A stretch of 64,000 bases of DNA from positions 5,643,272 through 5,707,271 of the forward strand of contig LR746272.1 of the NCBI GenBank assembly GCA_902729315.2, written 5' to 3'. This document shows, one piece after another, positions 24,050 to 37,434 of the stretch. Under the pieces are notes generated by a model that searched no databases, was not told where the DNA came from, and saw nothing but the letters and a program-made list of their open reading frames with translations. The translations under genes were made by a program, and so were the position numbers. Each line of letters starts with the position of its first letter. Positions within the stretch are counted from its first letter, which is position 1. This DNA comes from Spirodela intermedia. Its lineage: Eukaryota; Streptophyta; Magnoliopsida; Alismatales; Araceae.

Positions 24050-24600
24050 TGCTATTTAGATACACCATCATAAAATACACAATTTAATTGTCACTTAAGA
24101 ATTCCATGATGTGGTCATTTTCTTTGAAGCTCCTTGAATCTTTCCCAAGATTCATAGAATGTTTCTCCTGATTTTTGAGTAAACTAGAGAATGGCTTTCT
24201 AATAGCATAAGTTTTGCTAACATGATAGAATTTTCTCAAAAATGCTTGCGCTACTTCTAACCATGTGGTGATCTCATATGGTAATGATGTGAGTCAATCT
24301 CTAGCTTTATCATGCAATGAATATAGGAAGAGACGTAACTTAAGTGCATCTTGAGGAATATTAGGAATATGAATAAGTTCACATGCAGCTAAAAATTGAA
24401 GAATAAAAATCTTGATGTGGTTCCCTATTACCTAATCCACAAAATTCAGGAAGCATTTGTAGAGTGCTATGACGAATATCAAAATAGACATTTGGCAAAA
24501 TAGGAGGTCTAACCTGCAATGTAGGTCTATATAAATCAGGAGTATAGTAATCACACATAGGTTTATACGGTTGAGTATTTTCAACATTCTTACTCTCTTG
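24050..24600 (-). pseudogene. G2 gag remnant (Ty3/gypsy retrotransposon gag)
   Basis: The minus strand reads SGETFYESWERFKELQRK, then PHHGILK, then NTIDATCGGTFMSRDEDEF, which is the typical gag core of plant Athila/Tat elements. The frame is broken by several stop codons. The upstream part (towards 24600) is degraded. Confidence 0.75.
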
Positions 24601-25092
24601 GGCTTAGATGATCCATCCTAGGTGATTCTACTTCTATAAAAGATGATTTTTTTTCTTTTTCTATTGCTGGAGTCTCTAATATGGGTGGTAAATTTCGTTT
24701 TTCTTATGTTCCTAAATTCTTAGACTAGTTGGTAGTTGGATTTTCTAAGATTAATTGCAATCTGCATCTACTATTCATAAATTAGGCTTTTAACATTTAA
24801 TTCTAGCAATGATCATGACATGAATATATGATTCTAATAAATATGACAAAGAGAAGTATAAAATTAATGAAAAATTAAAATACTCAAGTAAATAAATAGA
24901 AACTAAATATTTAAAATTCTAACTTATGAAAGAAATGTAAATAGAAATCAAATGAGCCTAATAAACCTTTTTTTTAAAATTTTAAAATACTATTTAAATA
25001 AAATTAATAAAATGATAAAAACTATAATACATATATTTTTAAATCACTGAAATATGAAAAACTAAATCAATTAACACTGATTAAAATAGATA

Positions 25093-25110
25093 TCCCCGGC
25101 AACAGCGCCA
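25093..25110 (-). other. G2 primer-binding site, tRNA-Asp type
   Basis: The + strand TCCCCGGCAACAGCGCCA differs at one base from the 3' end of plant tRNA-Asp(GTC), TCCCCGGCAACGGCGCCA. It lies 6 bp from the LTR terminus at 25117, where a minus-strand element needs it. Confidence 0.85.
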
Positions 25111-25319
25111 AAAGGATGGTGTGCACTTGTTGTTGTGTTTAATACACACTATCTAATAATATTTATTACTAAGATTGAATAAAATATTAGAATAGAAGAA
25201 GTCTCAAGTCGAATACAAGAAAATTGTTTAATCCATTGTGAAAACTAATTTAGTTTATATATAAAGTGATTTTAATATTTTATTAATATTTAATAGAAAT
25301 AATAAAATAGAAAGGTGAG

Positions 25320-25590
25320 GTGAGAAGAATAAAGGAAGGAAAGTGGAGAAAAGGAAGGAGAAAAAGAGAGAGAGAAGAGAGAGCTCTCATGAGAGAGAGA
25401 AGGGATGAGATCTCTTACGAAAGGGAGAGAAAGAAAGAGGAGGAGAGAAAGCTCTCACGAGAGAGAGAAGGGACGAGATCTCTCACGAAAGGGAGAGAAA
25501 GAGAGAGGAGGAGAGAAAGCTCTCACAAGAGAGAGAAAGGACGAGACCTCTTGCGAAAGGAAGAGAAAGAGATAAGACGAAAATGAAGAA
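25320..25590. repeat. GA-rich degenerate tandem repeat in G2 LTR
   Basis: Units such as GAGAGAGAAGGGATGAGATC and GAAAGCTCTCACGAGAGAGA recur about every 65-70 bp. The inverted counterpart is in the solo G2 LTR at about 45050-45310, so the array belongs to the LTR. Confidence 0.75.
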
Positions 25591-26893
25591 AGAGAGAAAT
25601 ATGGTCAATCGGTTTTCTTAGACAAATGTGTGCTCAAGGATTCACACACATGACATGAGGTCAGCCATGAATGTCTCCAGCTTGTTTTAACCATTGAAAG
25701 CTCATTAATCAGCCTTTAATCTTGGTGATTTTATATTTGAAAACATAAAAATACTCATTATTCACAGAATGCTAGGAACATGAATACGTCAAGATTCAAT
25801 TGCGGAAATCTATAGAAAACAAGTTGGAAACAATCTTAGCTTGATCTCAAACAAGTTTCGGAAGATTCAAAAGAAAAATGAAGATCATTCATCAAGTTTT
25901 GAATTAGTTCTACTCATTTCAATCTAAACGTGTATGAAACAGAAAGAACTTACCATAAAATGTAAATAAATGACAAAAGCAGGTAAGTAAATGCTGAAAA
26001 TAGGAAATAAATTGTTGCTCAAGTTTAGTTTGCCTCTTAGGCAACTAGAGACACCACTGTGACAGTTTGATTTCGTCTGATCGTGTCACACTACGCTAGA
26101 AGTCATAGAAGTATCGTCTATAAGTGTTGTGTCGTTTGCTAGAGAGATCCACCAAAAGAGGGGTTGACCACGCTGTCACCATCATTTGGGGGGGAAGGGA
26201 AGAGTTGACCACTCACCGGAGGCCTTGAGTGTAGTCGGGGGAGGAAGGAAGAAGCTTGCCGATTGTTGGAGACGTCGATTACGTAAAAGGAGGGAAGAAC
26301 GGATTGTTGTATTCATGACTGACTACCATCTAGATTTTAAAGATAATTAATAATGTATATTTTACCAAATAATAATTGATTATTGTCTTTATATCCCTAA
26401 TGGTGATATGTGCAAGAACTTAAGTTCTCGATATCATGACGCTTCAAGAGCTGCTAGATCAGATATGCTTGGTCATGTGGCACATTGAGTGATGTAGGAT
26501 CAACCTGCCACGAACCATGACCAATCGGGAACTTAAGTTTTTGGTACCATGGTGCCTCCTTAGCTATCAGATCATCCTTTAAGGCCACGTGCATGTTAAG
26601 TGGCGTCGGATTCGCAAACCACCAATGGATCGCCTTATGCATCTGGTATTGTGGCGTTTTGCCAGCCACATGATCTAGCTAATTGGATGACATGGCTTGT
26701 TGTGTACTGCTAGATCACACCATGCTCTAGATGGCTGTACTGAAATAGATGAAAATGTTTAGTCTCACATTGATAATATTTCAAACACATGTGCTGAATA
26801 TAAACTAAAACTACATTCTCTCAATAGAGATCCCTTCTCTTGAAATAAAATAATGCCCAGGACTATTTTGGTGAAGGCAAAAAGATGGTATAT

Positions 26894-28117
26894 TGATAAG
26901 TCTTCATTATCATGAGTTAATAATTAGTAAATAATATAGTTTTAGCCTTAACTCATGATAAATAGACTTATATTTGTGTTAAAGTGTGAAAAGTGGTTTT
27001 TAGTTGATTAACGTGAATTTTTGGCTAATTATTTGATTTTCTACGAATTTATATGATTTTTATAGTCTTATTTTTGAGATAAATGAAGAAAAAGAAAAAG
27101 AAATAAAAATAAAAATATAGCAAAATGGGGGGGACCCGCCAGCCAGCCAAGCCTGCAAGTGGGTCAGAAGCGTAGTCGGGGGAGGAGCCGCGAGCGAGGG
27201 CTTGAGCGGCTAAGACCGATGGGGGCACGTGTGTGCCACTCCCCTTCCACGTCACTAGTGGCCAACTAGTTGTGGGGCAAAGAGTGGTCGTACACGCGAG
27301 AGAAAGAGACTCATTACTTGCAAATGTAATATTACTATATATTCGTCTGAAACTTCAGCGCACAAGCGATGTGGGACTAAATCCGCATCACACCTTCTCC
27401 CGAAAGGGTTCAAAGATTTTAATACCTAAAATACCCCTTATTTATAATAGAGATATACTATGATAACGTCACTTAATAAGGGCATTATAGTATTTATTTT
27501 AATCTCTCTCATGTAGGTGGGCAACCGGTGCAGGTTTGAATCCTCCTAGAGCCAAAACTCGTATTTTTATCTGATTATTGCGACTTTCTTACAGATCGCC
27601 GGTGAAGGATTAAGCCAGTAGAATCATTGGATCATCAACAAAAATCTTGTCAACGCGATTCGCGAAGCATTGTAATTAAAATTGCTGAACGATTTATGAT
27701 AAAAGGATCGTGAATCTATCGAGTAAATCACTACCTCCTAAGAGTGTATCGGATGCGATGAAGAGCCTCCTCTTATTGTGCGGACCTAAGAATAAAGCTC
27801 CCTGACATGCGCCCCACCTCTATCTAGCTCCTCTCCATTAGGTAACAGCCGTCGGAGAGCTACAAAGTCACCGTTTTTTTGCTCCGTCAAGTGACAGCCG
27901 CTGGAGACGATTTGACGACCCATTTTATTGATCTCTAGACTTCGCAAGGAGATCTAGAGATTGCCCATGTTGTCCTTGTCAAAATGAGAGCCTTTGAAGC
28001 CGTGGACACTGCACGACAATCCTCCCGAATGCTCAAGATTCTGGTGCATCGCGGACGCATCGCCACTGTGATACCGGAACTCTATTTTCCTGCTTTCAGC
28101 TTAATTTTCACTTCATT
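26894..28117 (+). mobile_element. G1 LTR 5' part (+) inserted in G2 LTR
   Basis: It starts with the G1 terminus TGATAAGTCTTCATT and follows the G1 LTR for about 1.2 kb. It is the long LTR variant with the extra segment near 27415-27520. G2 LTR sequence resumes at 28118 with no G1 3' end, so this copy is truncated. Confidence 0.8.
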
Positions 28118-28450
28118 CCTTGTGCGCACACGTGTGTAAGGGCACTCTTTGCCCCATGACCGGTTGGCCACTAAGATGTGGAAGGGGAGTGACACCACAC
28201 ATGTGTGGAGCGAGGCCTTTGTCACTCGAGCCCAGCTCGTGGCTCCCCCAGTCTAAGTCTACCTACTTGACTAATGTTCCACCCTCAAGGTCAGCTGCCG
28301 AGATTTTTTTTTTTAATAATAAAAAATTATGTTAAGTATTTTAACTTTAGACTTTTAAAATTAACAATATCCTATATTTATTCTGCAAGTTAACAAAATA
28401 AAATCAAATAATAAAACTAATTAAAACACATAAATCTAGTTTTAATAAAG

Positions 28451-29267
28451 ATCCTCCTCTCCCTACGTAGACTTGAAGATGAAGCTCCCTAACACATGCC
28501 CCACCTCTATCTAGCTCCTCTTCATCAGGTGACAGCCACAGGAGAGCCGCAAAGTCGTCATTTTTTCGTTCTACTAGGTGATAGTTGCCGGAGACGATTT
28601 GACAACCCATTTCATTGATCTCTAGACTTCGCAAGAAGATCTAGAGATTGCCCATGTTATCTTTGTCCAAAGACAATTTTCGAAGCCATGGACACTACAT
28701 GATGATCCTTCCGAATGCTTAAGATTTCGGTGCATCGTCGATGCATCACCGTTGCGACTCTAGAACTCTATTTTGCTTATTTTTAACTTAATTTTCAATT
28801 CATTTAGAAATAATTTGTATGATTTAAATTTACCAAACTATTCTTCATTCAATTACGATTTTTATAGTTTTTACAGATCTTAATTTGACCAATTAAATCA
28901 TCTATAATCACTTACATACGAATCACTAGGCGGAACTATGTTTTATGCCTAATTCATGTTCGTTGGGTGTTGACATCATCCTGATGTTCGCACCCCTTAT
29001 TTCCTTTTTTTGTGAATTTTAAATATATTTTATTTTTATTTCTTAGTTTAAAATTCATAAGAAATCATATTCTTCAAGAAAAAATCTGAAATATTACTCA
29101 ATTTTATATTATATCTATGTGATCGACTTAGAAAATATTTACTATTTTTGAAACTTTTATTGAATTATAATTGATTTATTTGTTCAAAAATACTTCTAAA
29201 TATTTGAAAATTAGTATTCTAATTTTATAAATTTTAAATTTGCATCACTTACTAGACAGTCACGTCA
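28451..29267 (+). mobile_element. G1 LTR 3' part (+)
   Basis: It aligns with the second half of the G1 LTR from CGGACCTGAGGATGAAGCTC onwards and ends CTAGACAGTCACGTCA, the expected 3' terminus. No primer site follows it. Confidence 0.75.
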
Positions 29268-29760
29268 ACAATCCATCAGCGGTTCATTAATCCGACACCT
29301 CTCAATGCATACTCCACTACTTTTGTTATTGTTAATACTAAGATAAAAGGTGTTCTCAATTGGCAAAGTCTCACTCCAAACTCCATTTATAAAATTTATG
29401 AGATCTCACTCCATACTCGGGAGGTGAATCAGAGAGAAGGCAGCCCCTCATGGTCAAAATACTTATAATTTTTACTAAGGTACTTGTCAGCCACCAGCCC
29501 ATACTTTTACCCCTTCTTCTTCAAGTTCAGTCACTAATTTTAGTCCACAATATCCTAATTCATATCAAAATCAATCTGATATGAATTCAAATTCGATGCA
29601 ACAGTCTATAGGGCAAATGATGTAGCAATTTCAAGAAACAAATACATCTATGATGAAGATGATGGAGCAAATTAGGCAAGAAAATCAGCAAACAATCCTT
29701 AAGCTAGAAAAAGAGATAAGTAGACAAGCCTTGGCTCATTCAAAATGTGAAACAGGTCAT
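29268..29760 (+). pseudogene. Retrotransposon gag-like fragment (+)
   Basis: A Gln/Asn/Ser-rich reading (QFQETNTSMMKMMEQIRQEN followed by QQTILKLEKEISRQ) resembles the region after the core of plant gypsy gag. It has at least one internal stop. It is too short to assign to a family. Confidence 0.45.
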
Positions 29761-32014
29761 TGACGTGACTTAGTTGTTGTATAGAAAATCACGTAAATTT
29801 AAAATTTATAAAACTAGAAAATACGAATTTTGGATATTTAAAAGTATTTCTGAACAAATATATCAATTATAATTTAATAAAACTTCTAAAAATAGTAGTA
29901 ATTTTCCAAGTCGATCATAGGGATGTAATATAATATATGGTAATTATTTAAAATTTTCTTCAAAGAATACTATTTTCTATGAATTTTATACTAGGAAATG
30001 AAAAGGAAATATATTTCAAATTCACGAAAAAGGAAAATAAGGGTGCAGACATCAAGATGACATCATCACTCGATGAACGCGAATCGGGCAAAAATAGAGT
30101 TCTTCCTGACGATTCTTACATAAGTGATTACAAACGATTTAATTGATCAAATTAAGATTTATAAAATCTAGAAGAATCGTAATTGAATGAAGTATATCTT
30201 GGTAAATTTAAATCACACAAATTATCACTAAATGATGTAGAAATTAAGATGAAAGTAGGAAAATAGAGTTCCGACATCACAACGGCGATACGTCGATGTA
30301 TTTAAAATGAAAATGATAAGGGCATTAGAGTACTTATGTCAATCTCTCTCATGCAAGCAGGCAACCGGCGCGGGTTCAAATCCTTCCAAAGCCAAAATTC
30401 ATATTTTTTTATCTGATTATCATGACTTTCTTGCAAATCACCGGTGAAGGATTAAGCCGTCAGAATCGCTAGATCATCGGCAAAAATCTCGTCAATGCGA
30501 TTCGCAGAGCATTGTTACTAAAATTGTTGAATGATTCGCAATAAAAGGATTGCGAATCCATCGAGTAAAGTATCATCGAGCAAAAATTATCACTAATGAA
30601 TTTTGATACTAGGAAATGAAAATTAAATATATTTAAAATTCACGAAAAAGGGAAATAAGGGTGCGGACGTAAGGATGACGTCAACTCCTGGCGAACGCGA
30701 ATCGGATGGAAACAGAGTTCCCCCCGATGATTCTTACATAAGTGATTACAAACGATTTAATTGATCAAATTAAGATCTATAAAAGTCAGAAGAATCGTAA
30801 TTGAATGAAGTATATCTTGGTAAATTTAAATCACATAAATTATCAGTAAATGAAGTGAAAAGTAAGTTGAAAGTAGGAAAACAGAGTTTCGACATCGCGG
30901 TGGTGATGCGTCGGCAATGCACTAGAATCCTAAGCGTTCGGGAGGATCGTCGTGTAGTGTCCACAGCTTTAAAGGCTCTCCTTGGACAAGGACGACGTGG
31001 GCAATCTCTAGATCTCATTGCAAAGTCTAGAGATCAATGAAATGGGTCGTTGAATCGTCTCCGGCGGCTGTCACCTGGCGGAGCAGAAAAATGACAACTT
31101 TGCGGCTCTTTGGCGGCTGTCACCCGACGAAGAGGAGCTGGATGGAGGTGGGGCATGTGTCATGAAGCTTCATCCTCAGGTCCGTGCAGCAAGAGGAGGC
31201 TCTTCATCGCATCCGGTACACTCTCAAGAGGTGGCGACTCGTCTCCCGGCGGATTGTCCTCTTTCCGACGACGGCTTGTTCGTCGATCAATCGGAGATGA
31301 TTTACTCGATGGATTCATGATCCTTCTATTGAAAATGGTTTAGCAATTTTAGTAACAATGCTCTGCGAATCATGTTAACGAGATTTTCACCGATGATCCA
31401 ATGATTCTGGTTGCTTAATCCTTCATCGGCAATCTGCAAGAAAGTCGCGATAATCAGATAAAAAATATGAGTTTTAGCTCTATAAGGATTCGAACCCGCA
31501 TTGGTTGCCCGCCCCTTTTTGGGGAAGGTGTGACGCGGGTTTAGTCCTACATCGGTTGTGCACCGACGTTTCTAGTGAATATGTAATAATATTACATTTT
31601 CGATCAAGTCCCTTTCTCGTGCGTGTATGACCACTCGCCCCACAGCCAGCTGGCCACCGGTGACGTGGAAGGGGAGTGGCGCACACGTGCCCCTATCGGT
31701 CTTAGTTGCTCAAGCCCCTGCTCGTGGCTCCTCCCCGACTGCGCTTCCGAGCCGCTTGCGGGCCTGGCTAGCTGACAAGTCCCCCCCATTTTGCTATATT
31801 TTTATTTTTATTTCTTTTTCTTCATTTATCTCAAAAGTAAGACTATAAAAATCATATAAATTTGTATAAAATCACATAATTACCAAAAAATTCACCTTAA
31901 TCAACTGAAAACCACTTTTCACACTTTAGCACAAATATAAGTCTATTTATCATGAGTTAAGGCTAAAACTATATTATTTACTAATTATTAACTCATGATA
32001 ATGAAGACTTATCA
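29761..32014 (-). repeat. Rearranged G1 3' LTR of copy B
   Basis: The stretch 29761 to about 30301 is the first 540 bases of the LTR (+ reading). About 30310-30600 is an inverted piece from elsewhere in the LTR (GGCAACCGGCGCGGGTTCAAATCC). From about 30601 to 32014 the LTR restarts near its base 225 and runs to the proper end, ACTTATCA. Part of the LTR is therefore present twice with an inverted fragment between. Confidence 0.7.
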
Positions 32015-32283
32015 CACCCCCCAACTTAAATCATTGCTAGTCCCTTAGCAATAGAATTACGAAAATAAAAATTTACAAATCTCAAACATCATATTTCAAT
32101 ACATAAAAAAATACAATTAGAAATGATGTACCTTTAGACACTTTATATTCTTATATCAAGTATTTAAGAATGATGTCAAGCACTTAAATGTTTAAGCACT
32201 CCTTAGAATAATAATTTAGACTTCACTTCTTCTATTCACATCTTTATCACTTCTTCACTGATAGATATATTTACAAGATGTTC

Positions 32284-33914
32284 TGATAAGTCTTCATTAT
32301 GATGAGTTAATAATTAGTAAATAATATAGTTTTAGCCTTAACTCATGATAAATAGACTTATATTTATGTTAAATTATGAAAAGTGGTTTTCCATTGATTA
32401 ACATGAATTTTTGGGTAATTATGTGATTTTAAACAAATTTATATGATTTTTACAGTTTCACTTTTGAGATAAATGAAGGAAAAGAAATTAAAATAAAAAT
32501 AGCAAAATGGGGGGGACCCACCAGCCAGCCGGGCCCGCAAGTGGGTTGGAAGTGTAGTCGGGCAGGAGCCACAAGTAGGGGCTCGAGCGGCTTGGACCGA
32601 TAGGGGCACATGTGTGCCACTCCCCTTCCACGTCACCGGTGGTCAGCCAGCTGTGGGGCAAGGAGTGGTCGTACACGCGCGAGAAAGGGACTTGATCAGA
32701 AATGTAATATTACTATATATTTGTCAGAAACGTCAACGCACAACCGATGTGGGACTAAACCCGCGTCACACCTTCCCTAGAAAGGGCGCGGCAACTAGTG
32801 CGGATTTGAATCCTCCTAAAGCCAAAACTCATATTTTTTTATCTGATTATCGCGACTTTCCTACATATCACCGGTGAAAGATTAAGCAACCAGAATTGCT
32901 GGATCATCGGCAAAAATCTCGTCAACGCGATTCGTGGAACATTGTTACTAAAATTGCTGAATAATTCACGATAAAAGGATCGCGAATCCATCGAGTAAAG
33001 CATCTCCGATTGATCGACGAACAAGTTGTCATCGGGAAGAGGACGATCTGTCGGGAGACGAGTAGCCGCCTCCTGAGAGCATACCGGATGCGATGAAGAG
33101 CCTCCTCTTGCTACGTGGACCTGAGGATGAAGCTCCCTGACATGCGCCTCACCTCCATCTAGCTCCTCTCCGTCGGGTGACAACTAACAGAGAGCTGCAA
33201 AGTCACCATTTTTACGCTCCGTCGGGTGACAGCCATCAGAGACGATTTGACGACCCATTTCATTGATCTCTAGACTTCGCAAGGAGATCTAGAGATTGCC
33301 CACGTCGTCTTTGTCCAAGGAGAGCCTTTGAGGCCGTGAACACTGCACGACGATCCTCCCGAATGCTCAGGATTTCGGTGCATCGCCGACGCATTGCCGT
33401 CACGACGTCGGAACTCTGTTTTCCTACTTTCAACTTGCTTTCCACTTCATTTAGTGTTAATTTGTTGATTTTAAATTTACCAAGATATACTTCATTCAGT
33501 TACGATTCTTTCGGCTTTTACAAATCTTAATTTGATCAATTAAATCGTCTGTAATCGCTTACGTAAGAATCGCCGAGAGAAACTCTATTTCCACTTGATT
33601 TGCGTTTGCTCGGTGCTGATGTCATCCTGATATCCGCACCCTTATTTCCCTTTTTGTGAGTTTTAAATATATTTTCTTTTCATTTCCTAGTATAAAATTC
33701 ATAGAAAATAGTATTCTTTGAGAAAAACTCTAAATAATTACCAGATATTATATTACATCCCTGTGATCGACCTAGAAAATTATCGCTATTTTTGGAAGTT
33801 TTATTGAATTATAATTGATATATTTGTTCAGAAATACTTCTAAATATCCAAAAATTAGTATTTTCTAGTTTTATAAATTTTAAATTTGCATTTTTTTGCA
33901 ACTAAGTCACATCA
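32284..33914 (+). mobile_element. Solo G1 LTR (+), 1631 bp
   Basis: It runs from TGATAAGTCTTCATTATGATG to ACTAAGTCACATCA and is flanked by a perfect duplication, TGTTC, at 32279-32283 and 33915-33919. The homologous site in copy D (near 47719-47745, AAAATGTTCCAATTATC) is uninterrupted, which confirms the insertion. Confidence 0.95.
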
Positions 33915-35394
33915 TGTTCCAATTATCAATACTCATCCAACAATAATATTGATCTTACATTTCTCTTTTTCCATGGCTTGATTTTTGAAGTTTGCACTAT
34001 ATTTCTTCCTTATTTTTTTTTCTTTATATATATATTGTGGATAAGTAGCTTTTACTATAGACAAATTTTTACAATAAGAATGATGTCTCACACCTTCCAT
34101 TTGTACTCTTCATTTTCAGGGCTTTCACTTTATCTACTTATTTTGCAGCAAGTGTTTTTCTATGCACAATTTTTGACAATGAGAATGATGTCTCACACCC
34201 TCCATGTGTACTCTTCGTTTCTAGATTTTTCACATTATTCTTTTTTTTTTATGAAATAAGTGATTTCTCCTCACAAGTCCTATAGATCAAGGTGCAAAAA
34301 TCTCCATTAAACTCAAATGATCAATCAAATTTTCACATCAAGTAAATACTATCTATCAAGATCATGAAGTGAAAATCTGTAAAATTAAATTCATGTTATT
34401 TATCATGTATCCAAGGAGTATTCCAACATTTCATGCTACTAAATCATTCTTTTGACTCAATAATAATCTACCTTGTATCTTTTGGTATCAATCAATCTAA
34501 TTGATTTAATTTTTTATGCATGCAATATCATATAAGAAATTTGTAAATTAGATAGTTCTGACAATTCTGTTTTCTATTTTCAGTTTTGTTTTTAGCAATA
34601 ATAAATTTGTCAAAAATAAATCAAAACTATCCTCTTTATAGTTGTAATTTCGAATTTCAGTAATATATGTCTAGGGGATTGAAATGTGAGAAAAGGGTCT
34701 CTAGAATTTTAAATTTCGGGCTGTTTTTTTTGTATGTTGTTCTTGACAAAAAACCAGAAAATAGATGTTGTAGTTTTTCTGAATTTTTATTTTTTATTTT
34801 TTTTAGTTGTTGTTCTATGTGAGCATGAAAAAAATTAAAATAAAATGCAAACACATGTTCTTAATTATCCTACATCATAAATTAATAATGAATACTTCAT
34901 CCCCCAACTTAAAAATGACATTGTCCTCAATGACACATAAAAATCAAACTAGAATATGCAGAAAATATAATTTTCAAGTGAAGCATGCATATATACAAAC
35001 TTAAGCATTAAAAATATTGTCATAAATGATAAAACTCAGAAAGACATCACCTCAACCTCGTTTTTAATTTTCCACTTCATCTTACACTCCTTCTCCTACA
35101 ATTTTTCAAGAAAACAAATACAAAAACAAGTACTGTGAAATTCTAAGAAAAATAGAGCTTAAAAAAACCATGGGTTGCCTCCCATGTAGTGCTGAATTTA
35201 ATGTCTTCAGCTGGACAGCTCTTAGGTCATATAAGATGATCTATGGCCATCAAAATATATTTGTATCCCAAGGAAAGTTTCATGATATTCTTTTTCAGAT
35301 TTAACATAAATTCATATACTTCATATATATACCTTGACATACTTTCAGCCAAAAAAAAATGGAAATTAACAAAATTTTCCAAAAAATAATATTT

Positions 35395-37434
35395 CTATTT
35401 TGAAAAGAATCTTTCCTCATTTTTATCTTGTTTTGTAAGGCTCTCATTCATTAATAAATACTTTCTATTAATATACCATAAAATGTGATCAAGCCATATA
35501 ATTTTCAAATTAGCTCTTACCCAATCTAGAATTTTTTCATCTAAATTAATATTTCTAATTCTTCCATTCATCCATTTCTTAATGTCTTCTATAATCTTCC
35601 CCTGCTCCATTTTATCTTCCATACATATTTGTTCAATTTGCAAGGAGTGAAATATTTCAAGCTTAGAAGTAATTCTAATGGGCTGTAGATTTTGAAGGAT
35701 AGAAGGATTGTCTTCTTTAATCTCAGATCTAATGAATTCAGTAAAATTTAAATTTTCTCCTCCAAAATTATCTCTATATTCATATTCATTATTTTCGTTT
35801 CTCCCCATTAGTTGAATCAACTCTTTTTCTAGCTTTTCATTTCTCAACTTATCAAATTCTTCATCTTTTCAAGAGCTATCTTTTAATTTTGGTATATGAT
35901 ATACATCATCATCCTCACTATCAACATCCATGGCTGCAAAATTATGATTAGATTTATTAATTTCATCTCTTACATCTCCCAAATCAACTCATTTTTTTCT
36001 CACCTAAAATATATTTTTCTTCAATTCTGTCCTTACTCCCTTCTACTAAAATTTAGATGATTCTTCCATGATCAGCTGCTATTTCTTCATCTAAGGGCTC
36101 TTTCTCCTCATCATCCTCACTATATTCATTCATCAATTGTGAGTAATAAATGATTTTATTTAAATTTTCTGCTACTATATTTTCGGCCTTAATATTCTCA
36201 TTTACTTCTAATGGTTCATCGATTTCTTTTGATAATTGGAAATAAGGATCAGGTAAAATATTCTCACTTAATGTATTCACTATCCTAACATTTTCATTTA
36301 CTAAGTTTTTTCTAAATTTATCCAGCGAGACTCTCCTAACTAAAATCCTATTGTTGGACAGTTTTCTGAATTTTCTATGGGCTTACTAGGTGGCTATCCC
36401 TCTTTTCTCCTATTCTCAAAAGCCTCTATAATTTATTTTTGGTGCAACATCATTTGATTCATAGTTTGTTGCATCATTTGGCTCATTTTCTACATCATTT
36501 TCATAGCATCAGGTTGGATTTGAGATAACTGATTTTTTTGAAATTTGTGTTCCTATTTTAGACGAAATTCAAAATTTAAATTAGATTTAAGTGCTTCTAG
36601 ATTTTGAATATTATTTGAGTTTCTACACGAAAAATTATTCCCCCAATTAGGATTATAAGAATTAGAAAAATATTCCCTATTTTTACTAAAATCATAAGGT
36701 ACCTGCAGTTGTTCGTACCTAGGATGATATTGAAATTCAAAATGATCATTTTTACCATACATAGGATGTGTACTATTTGAATTAAATTGAAGGTTAAAAG
36801 GTTTTCTAATATTGTCAATAAGTAAATCAAGTTTTTCTAATATTTGATTAATCTAATTAACCTCATTTCTTAAATTAGAATCATCATCATGATGCAATTC
36901 ATAAATTTTTCTCTTCTTATCTCTGTCATATAATTCAAAAGAAGCTTGATCTCTAGAATTTTCAATTAAATTTTCATAAAAATTGTAAATTTCATCAGGG
37001 TTTTCTTCATAAAAGTTCCTCTACATATAGAATCAACCATATTTCTATGCTGTTCTAATAATCCATCATAAAAAATTCTATTGAGCTATCACTTAGGTAT
37101 AATATGATGAGGACATTTTCTAAGTAAATCTTTGAAATTTTCCCATGTCTCATGTAAAGTTTCTCCTAGTCTTTGAGAAAAACTCCATATATATTTTTTC
37201 ATATTTTGAGTTTTTCCTAAGAGATAAAATTTTCAAAGAAAGGCTTGTTCTATGTCTTTCCAACTAGTTAGTTCTCTATCTAATGTTGATAGCCAATGAC
37301 TAACTTTGTCCCTAAGTGTATGAGGTAATAATTTCATCTTAATAATTTCTGGTGTAACTTGAGGGAGATTAACTAAATTACAGATCATATGAATTTTTTT
37401 TTTTAAGTGTTGATGAGGTTCCTCTAAAGGCAAT
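35395..37434 (-). pseudogene. G1 gag region, copy B, left of the F3 insertion
   Basis: Towards 37434 the minus strand reads SHWLSTLDRELTSWKDIEQA, then QRLGETLHETWENFKDLLRK and CPHH, which is the retrotransposon gag core. Further left come a NYNPNWGNNFS-type segment (36550-36760) and acidic stretches such as LNEYSEDDEEKE-like (36053-36280) and FGGENLNFTEFIRSEIKED (35395-35850). The last stretches have no domain I recognise. Frames are interrupted. The F3 solo LTR at 37435 cuts the gag start off, and it resumes at 39543. Confidence 0.7.

Larger units (their letters stand above)
22846..28447 (-). mobile_element. Truncated G2 gypsy element (-), with tRNA-Asp primer site
   Basis: Right to left: the 5' LTR is 25117-28447 (+ reading starts TGGTGTGCACTTG, ends TAGTTTTAATA) and is interrupted by a G1 fragment. 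The primer-binding site is at 25093-25110, then a gag-bearing interior, then an LTR fragment (22846 to about 23545) that aligns to 25885-26600 of the other LTR. The left LTR is truncated at both ends. Only gag remnants were recognised, with no pol. G2 is placed in Ty3/gypsy (Athila/Tat-like) from its gag motif and tRNA-Asp priming. Confidence 0.75.
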
